Source of the DNA: Betaproteobacteria bacterium
Lineage (GTDB): Bacteria > Pseudomonadota > Gammaproteobacteria > Burkholderiales > Eutrophovitaceae
DNA: 64,000 nt
Direction of reading: 5' to 3'
Assembly (NCBI GenBank): GCA_020354125.1
Contig: CP070643.1
Span: forward strand, 1,159,296-1,223,295
In this document: piece after piece, positions 60,641 to 64,000 of the stretch
Layout: each line of letters opens with the position of its first letter
Numbering within the stretch: the stretch's first letter is position 1
Position numbers and translations under genes: made by a program
The notes under the pieces: generated by a model
Told to the model about the DNA's origin: nothing
Databases searched by the model: none
What the model saw: only the letters and a program-made list of their open reading frames with translations

Positions 60641-61696
60641 TCAAACTGTCGCGACCGGCGTTGCTGGTGATCCTACTGCTCCGGGCAGGCGCAACGGCGG
60701 CGCGGTGAGCAGAAAACGACTGCGCCGATGCTCACGTAACCAGCCTGCCAGTTCGCTCAGGTACCACAATTCGCCGAGATTCACGCCGAGCTTGAAAAGA
60801 CAGTGCTCGTGTAACGGTAGCGTCGCGCAAGGGCCTTCTGATCGCTCCGGCGGCAGTGCCTCAACAGCATAGTTATCCGCAACCAGCGCCGCCAGTCCAA
60901 CATCGGTGATCCATTTGAGCAACATCGCGTCACGTCCATCAAGCGCCGCACACGCTGCGTCCAGGGCCTGCGCGTCTGGCCGTCGCTTCATATCGAGAAG
61001 CAATTGCGCAAACCCGGTGTGCAGGCAAACGATATCGCCCTCTTCGACTATCACCTCGTCTTTATCCATCACCCGCATGAGCTGGTCATAGCCCACCAGT
61101 TCTCTGGCCCGTCCGAAATGCGCGTGAAGGTCGATAAGCACACCGCGACCCTGCACGCACTTAACCGCCATGTTCTCCACGCCCAGAGCGTGCACAGCAG
61201 TAGTCGTCTTCGCCGGCACGCTGCCGATCGCTCCGGCATCGTCAGGGTTGCTCGGTCCGATGATCTCCTTGCCGCTGCGATAACCGTTGTAGAACACCGG
61301 TTCGGGCGTGCCATCATCGTCGGCATCAAAAAGTTGGCCTACGTGAGCCAGTGAATCCCACTGTGTCGAGTACTGCAGATGCAGTATGACGGCGTCATCG
61401 TTGACGACATCCGTCGCGTTCTGATCGTCACGCGCGACCACGTAGTTCATATTGGGCTTGCCGTTGCGTAGCGTCGGGCGCAGCACTGGCGGGAAGCGGC
61501 GAGGGTTCAGGACATTTCCGCCAGGGTAATCGAGCGGCAGACTGAGGCAGAAAGCGATGCCTTCGCGCACCTCTGCCACGCCTTGTCTGACTTTACCGGA
61601 CGTGAGCAGGTTGAGCCGTCCAAGCTGATCGTCGCCACCGAAATCGCCCCAGGTAGAACCTTCTGGACGCTTTCTCCAGCGCGAAGATGTCTCCAT
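60641..61696 (-). CDS. Cyclase-family hydrolase (kynurenine formamidase-like)
   Basis: The product has 351 aa. The metal-binding HxGTHxDxPxH motif of the family appears as an altered version in LQYSTQWDSLAHVG (Gln in place of the first His, then Asp and His), followed by LIDLHAHFG and VCLHTGFAQLLL. This Q-W-D-x3-H variant is common in the larger cyclase proteins. The usual reaction is hydrolysis of a cyclic or formyl amide. The ATG is at 61696. It is the last minus gene before the divergent AtuA pair and probably belongs to the same pathway. Confidence 0.88.
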   Translation of the reverse strand: METSSRWRKRPEGSTWGDFGGDDQLGRLNLLTSGKVRQGVAEVREGIAFCLSLPLDYPGGNVLNPRRFPPVLRPTLRNGKPNMNYVVARDDQNATDVVNDDAVILHLQYSTQWDSLAHVGQLFDADDDGTPEPVFYNGYRSGKEIIGPSNPDDAGAIGSVPAKTTTAVHALGVENMAVKCVQGRGVLIDLHAHFGRARELVGYDQLMRVMDKDEVIVEEGDIVCLHTGFAQLLLDMKRRPDAQALDAACAALDGRDAMLLKWITDVGLAALVADNYAVEALPPERSEGPCATLPLHEHCLFKLGVNLGELWYLSELAGWLREHRRSRFLLTAPPLRLPGAVGSPATPVATV

Positions 61697-61850
61697 CGAC
61701 GACCCCCCGTTTCTTGTTCTGGCGCTTCTTTCTTATTAGCGCAATGTTGCCTGAGCTGCGCGACTTTCTAGAACCAAGGCCACAGGTAGTGGCGGGTACG
61801 GCTTTTTCTAGCGAATCGGTCGCTGACAAGTTCCGGGCGACAGGAAAACG

Positions 61851-61879
61851 CACTGACCGGCAAGCAGAACCGGTCAGTG
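61851..61879. repeat. 10-bp inverted repeat
   Basis: CACTGACCGG pairs exactly with CCGGTCAGTG over a 9-nt loop. On plus it is followed by a T-rich stretch (CTTTCCCTTT), on minus by GTTTTCC. No gene ends next to it, so a terminator role is not obvious. Confidence 0.6.
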
Positions 61880-61949
61880 CAGTCTTTCCCTTTATTGCCT
61901 CGGGGTCCGTGCGCCGCAGCCGCTTTTGTTTTTTAGCGCGGTCTGCAGA

Positions 61950-61987
61950 TGCGGTACCGGGGCGAGTTAACTCGCCCCGGTACCGCA
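61950..61987. repeat. Perfect 38-bp palindrome without a loop
   Basis: The centre is GTTAAC and the arms are TGCGGTACCGGGGCGAGTT and its exact complement. The symmetry covers 19 bp on each side of the centre with no mismatch. It could extrude as a cruciform or bind a regulator, and it lies 227 bp upstream of the atuA-like start. Confidence 0.85.
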
Positions 61988-62213
61988 AACATGGAATCCT
62001 CCCCCTTCAGGTTCACCGACATACGCCGTGACCAAACCAAATCATTGTTTCTGACTGTACACTTGTCAAGCGCTGGATTTTGCATCCCGGAATGCACAAT
62101 CATCGATTGCTTATATAAAACAATACGATGTGTGATCGGATTTTTTTCGAGTTTTGCGCTGCGAAACTCGCTGACAAACCGTTTGTAGCTGGCAAGAAGA
62201 TCATGGAGCAAGG

Positions 62214-63563
62214 ATGACCCTACGAATCGGTGCTGGCTCAGCCTGGTGGGGCGACCGCATTTCTCCAGCCGCCCTCAACGCCGACAAAGGTGAACTTGAC
62301 TACCTGTGCTTCGAGACCATGGCCGAGGCCACTGTGTCGGCCGCGCAGGTACGCAAACGCCGTGACACTTCCTTTCCCGGTTACGACACCTGGCTGGACG
62401 ATCGCATGCGGGCGGTATTGCCGGCATGCCTGAGGCATGGAACCAAAATCATCACCAATCAGGGCTGGATCAATCCCGACGGCGCCGCCCAACGCATTGT
62501 GCACTGGTTGCGCGAGCTCGGCGCGAGCGGCGTCAAGGTGGCCTCGGTCAACGGCAGCCTGATCACCGACCGAGTACTGGAACTGACCGACACGATTCTT
62601 GAAAACGGTCAGCCCACCGCCACGCTACAGCGCAACCTCGTATCGGCAGAGGTCTATCTCGGCGCCGAACCCTTTGTCGAGGCGCTCAAACAAGGGGCGC
62701 AGATTGTCGTGTCGGGTCGTGTCGCCGACCCGTCTATCTTCATGGCGCCGATGATGTACGAGTTCGGCTGGGACGCGCTCGATCACGTTCACCTTGGCCG
62801 CGGTAATGGACTGGGGCACCTGATGGAATGCGGCGCACAGGTAACCGGTGGTTATTTCGCTGACCCGGGTTTCAAGCATGTGCCCAGACCATGGGATCTA
62901 GCCTTCCCTATCATCGAAGTCGAAAGCGACGGCACCGCGGTACTGACTAAAGTCGCGGGCACTGGCGGCACGGTCAGTCTAATGACAGTCAAAGAACAGA
63001 TGTTCTACGAAGTCCACGACCCGGCAAACTACATCACGCCGGATGCCATCGTCGATTTCACAACGACCCGCCTCAAGCAAATAGGACCCGACCGCGTACG
63101 CGTCAGTCATATTTCCGGTAAGCCGCGCACGCCGACATTGAAGGTTTCGATCGGCTGTGCCGAAGGCTATATCGGTGAAGACATGTTCTTCTATGCAGGC
63201 CCGGGCGCGATGCGTCGCGCCAAACTGGCTAAACAGATTCTTGAAGAACGTTTCAAGATTGTCGGACTCGACGCGGAGGAATTGCGCATCGATTTCCTCG
63301 GCCTCAACGCGATTCATGGCGCCATGACCCCGTCTGATGCGCCTGAGCCCTACGAAGTCGCCGTGCGCGTGGCAGCCAGGACAAAAACACGCGAAGAGGC
63401 GAACAAGATCGGGCGCGAAGTAGACGGCATGGCGGTGTCGGGTGTGGGCATGACCGGCAAACGTGTGCCGCATCAGGACCGCACACGGGAGATTATCGGG
63501 GTATGGTCGTCACTCGTGCCACGTGAAAAAATCGTTCCCGAGATCAACATCATCGAAAGCTGA
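62214..63563 (+). CDS. AtuA-like acyclic terpene utilisation family protein (DUF1446)
   Basis: The product has 449 aa, with GGAGCAAGG directly before the ATG. It covers the DUF1446 domain: RIGAGSAWWGDRISPA, LDYLCFETMAEATV, GAQIVVSGRVADPSIF and HVHLGRGNGLGHLMECGAQ. AtuA is named from acyclic terpene catabolism in Pseudomonas, but its biochemical role is unsettled and homologs occur in many acid-degradation clusters. The small partner gene follows 42 nt after the stop, the usual two-gene arrangement. Confidence 0.92.
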   Translation: MTLRIGAGSAWWGDRISPAALNADKGELDYLCFETMAEATVSAAQVRKRRDTSFPGYDTWLDDRMRAVLPACLRHGTKIITNQGWINPDGAAQRIVHWLRELGASGVKVASVNGSLITDRVLELTDTILENGQPTATLQRNLVSAEVYLGAEPFVEALKQGAQIVVSGRVADPSIFMAPMMYEFGWDALDHVHLGRGNGLGHLMECGAQVTGGYFADPGFKHVPRPWDLAFPIIEVESDGTAVLTKVAGTGGTVSLMTVKEQMFYEVHDPANYITPDAIVDFTTTRLKQIGPDRVRVSHISGKPRTPTLKVSIGCAEGYIGEDMFFYAGPGAMRRAKLAKQILEERFKIVGLDAEELRIDFLGLNAIHGAMTPSDAPEPYEVAVRVAARTKTREEANKIGREVDGMAVSGVGMTGKRVPHQDRTREIIGVWSSLVPREKIVPEINIIES

Positions 63564-63605
63564 CAAAGCCAATGCGGAGCGGAGAATGAAATTGTGGAGC
63601 AGAGC

Positions 63606-63953
63606 ATGAGAGTACGACTGCAGCACGTCGCCCACTGCCGCTCGGGGGACAAGGGAAATACCTCCAATATCTCGGTCATCGCTTATGCACCGGAGCTCTA
63701 TCAGCCGCTGCGCGAGCAAGTCACCGCAGAAAGGTTCCGGGAGTTCTATGCCGGTGTCGTCACCGGAGAGGTCACCCGCTATGAAGTCGATGGTTTGCAC
63801 AGCCTGAACTTTGTCGCTCAGGGTGCTTTGGGCGGCGGCGTTTCCCGCTCTCTGTGCCTTGATAACTACGGCAAATCGCTTGCTTCGCGCATCCTCGATT
63901 TCGAGATCGACATTCCCGACGAGTTCGCATCGCTTCTCAGGGGTATGATGTGA
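63606..63953 (+). CDS. AtuA-associated small ferredoxin-fold protein
   Basis: The product has 115 aa from ATG 63606, with GGAG 7 nt upstream. It starts with VRLQHVAHCRSGDKGNTSNIS, the conserved N-terminus of the small domain that follows DUF1446 as a separate protein or as a fusion; this is the AtuA-like ferredoxin-fold. The rest includes GALGGGVSRSLCLDNYGKS with a phosphate-loop-like Gly run. It presumably forms a complex with the preceding protein. The window ends 47 bp later with no further gene visible. Confidence 0.88.
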   Translation: MRVRLQHVAHCRSGDKGNTSNISVIAYAPELYQPLREQVTAERFREFYAGVVTGEVTRYEVDGLHSLNFVAQGALGGGVSRSLCLDNYGKSLASRILDFEIDIPDEFASLLRGMM

Positions 63954-64000
63954 ATCGGGCATCACCTGTACCGCTGCGTCTTCTGATTTGTTGACTCGCA

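Larger units (their letters stand above)
61697..62213. other. Divergent intergenic region with two inverted repeats
   Basis: The 517 bp separate the cyclase gene (minus) from atuA-like (plus). They hold a 10-bp inverted repeat at 61851-61879 and a perfect 38-bp palindrome at 61950-61987, reported separately. The stretch from 62060 to 62200 is AT-rich and probably carries the plus promoter. No small gene is supported. Confidence 0.55.

Noticed and set aside
1..64000. CRISPR arrays, tRNA or rRNA genes, insertion sequences
   Set aside because: I looked for regularly spaced repeats, cloverleaf-like segments and transposase motifs and found none I can support.

Overview
This window looks like chromosome of a Gram-negative gammaproteobacterium-like organism, probably uncultured or environmental. 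The evidence is the protein types: an outer-membrane-style lipoprotein, HlyD adaptors, aminopeptidase N, EttA, YdcH, three GGDEF-EAL proteins and a ferredoxin-dependent 2-oxoacid oxidoreductase. Base composition is moderately GC-rich and even throughout. I saw no rRNA, tRNA, CRISPR array, transposase or integrase, so no classical mobile element is visible. The taxonomic guess rests on protein resemblance only.

The most unusual region is 1-10392 (minus strand). It is a tightly packed run of five genes with gaps of 2, 27, 29 and 10 nt. In transcription order they are a GAF-domain inner-membrane HlyD protein, a PqqD-like/M50 metalloprotease/HlyD fusion, a short SecA-like ATPase, an RND-type periplasmic adaptor, and the first 1129 residues of a giant protein. 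The giant has an EPR-x-L-type N-terminal signature followed by DUF4347, YWTD-propeller, cadherin-like, LamG-like and VCBS-like modules. No ABC exporter or TolC gene is present here. I read this as a dedicated export and maturation system for a giant surface protein, not matching any secretion type I can name. A GGDEF-EAL gene (10790-13681) diverges from its promoter region.

Region 13.8-25 kb is a mixed housekeeping and metabolic stretch: a family VIII-type esterase, RraA-like and HpcH/HpaI aldolases, a hotdog thioesterase, an MscS channel, a VOC protein, an SDR, a DMT transporter, and three tandem exported DUF1353-like paralogs that all carry a CxxxCH motif. Next come ettA and, at 26.6-30.6 kb, a GntR-controlled operon (GntR, PhyH dioxygenase, SAF-domain dehydrogenase, nitronate monooxygenase) with a clear TGTATAC-n-GTATACA operator. 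At 30.7-32.8 kb two unrelated putative di-iron enzymes share a repeated DRR/ERR C-terminal tail.

Region 33-54 kb holds two more GGDEF-EAL proteins, pepN, an ArsC-like reductase, an alpha/beta hydrolase, a Crp/Fnr regulator, a hemerythrin, a three-gene 2-oxoacid:acceptor oxidoreductase operon with its own GltD-like flavoprotein (TTG start), DUF1015 and a ClpP-like lipoprotein.

Region 54.7-64 kb holds a Lys/Ala-rich SWIB protein and an acyl-CoA catabolic cluster: an NDP-forming acyl-CoA synthetase, a DUF35 protein, a thiolase-like protein lacking the usual Cys, an IclR regulator, a cyclase-family hydrolase, and AtuA plus its small partner. The 5' end of the synthetase gene has been copied in tandem, leaving two GTGA-coupled decoy ORFs. 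A perfect 38-bp palindrome lies in the divergent gap upstream of atuA.
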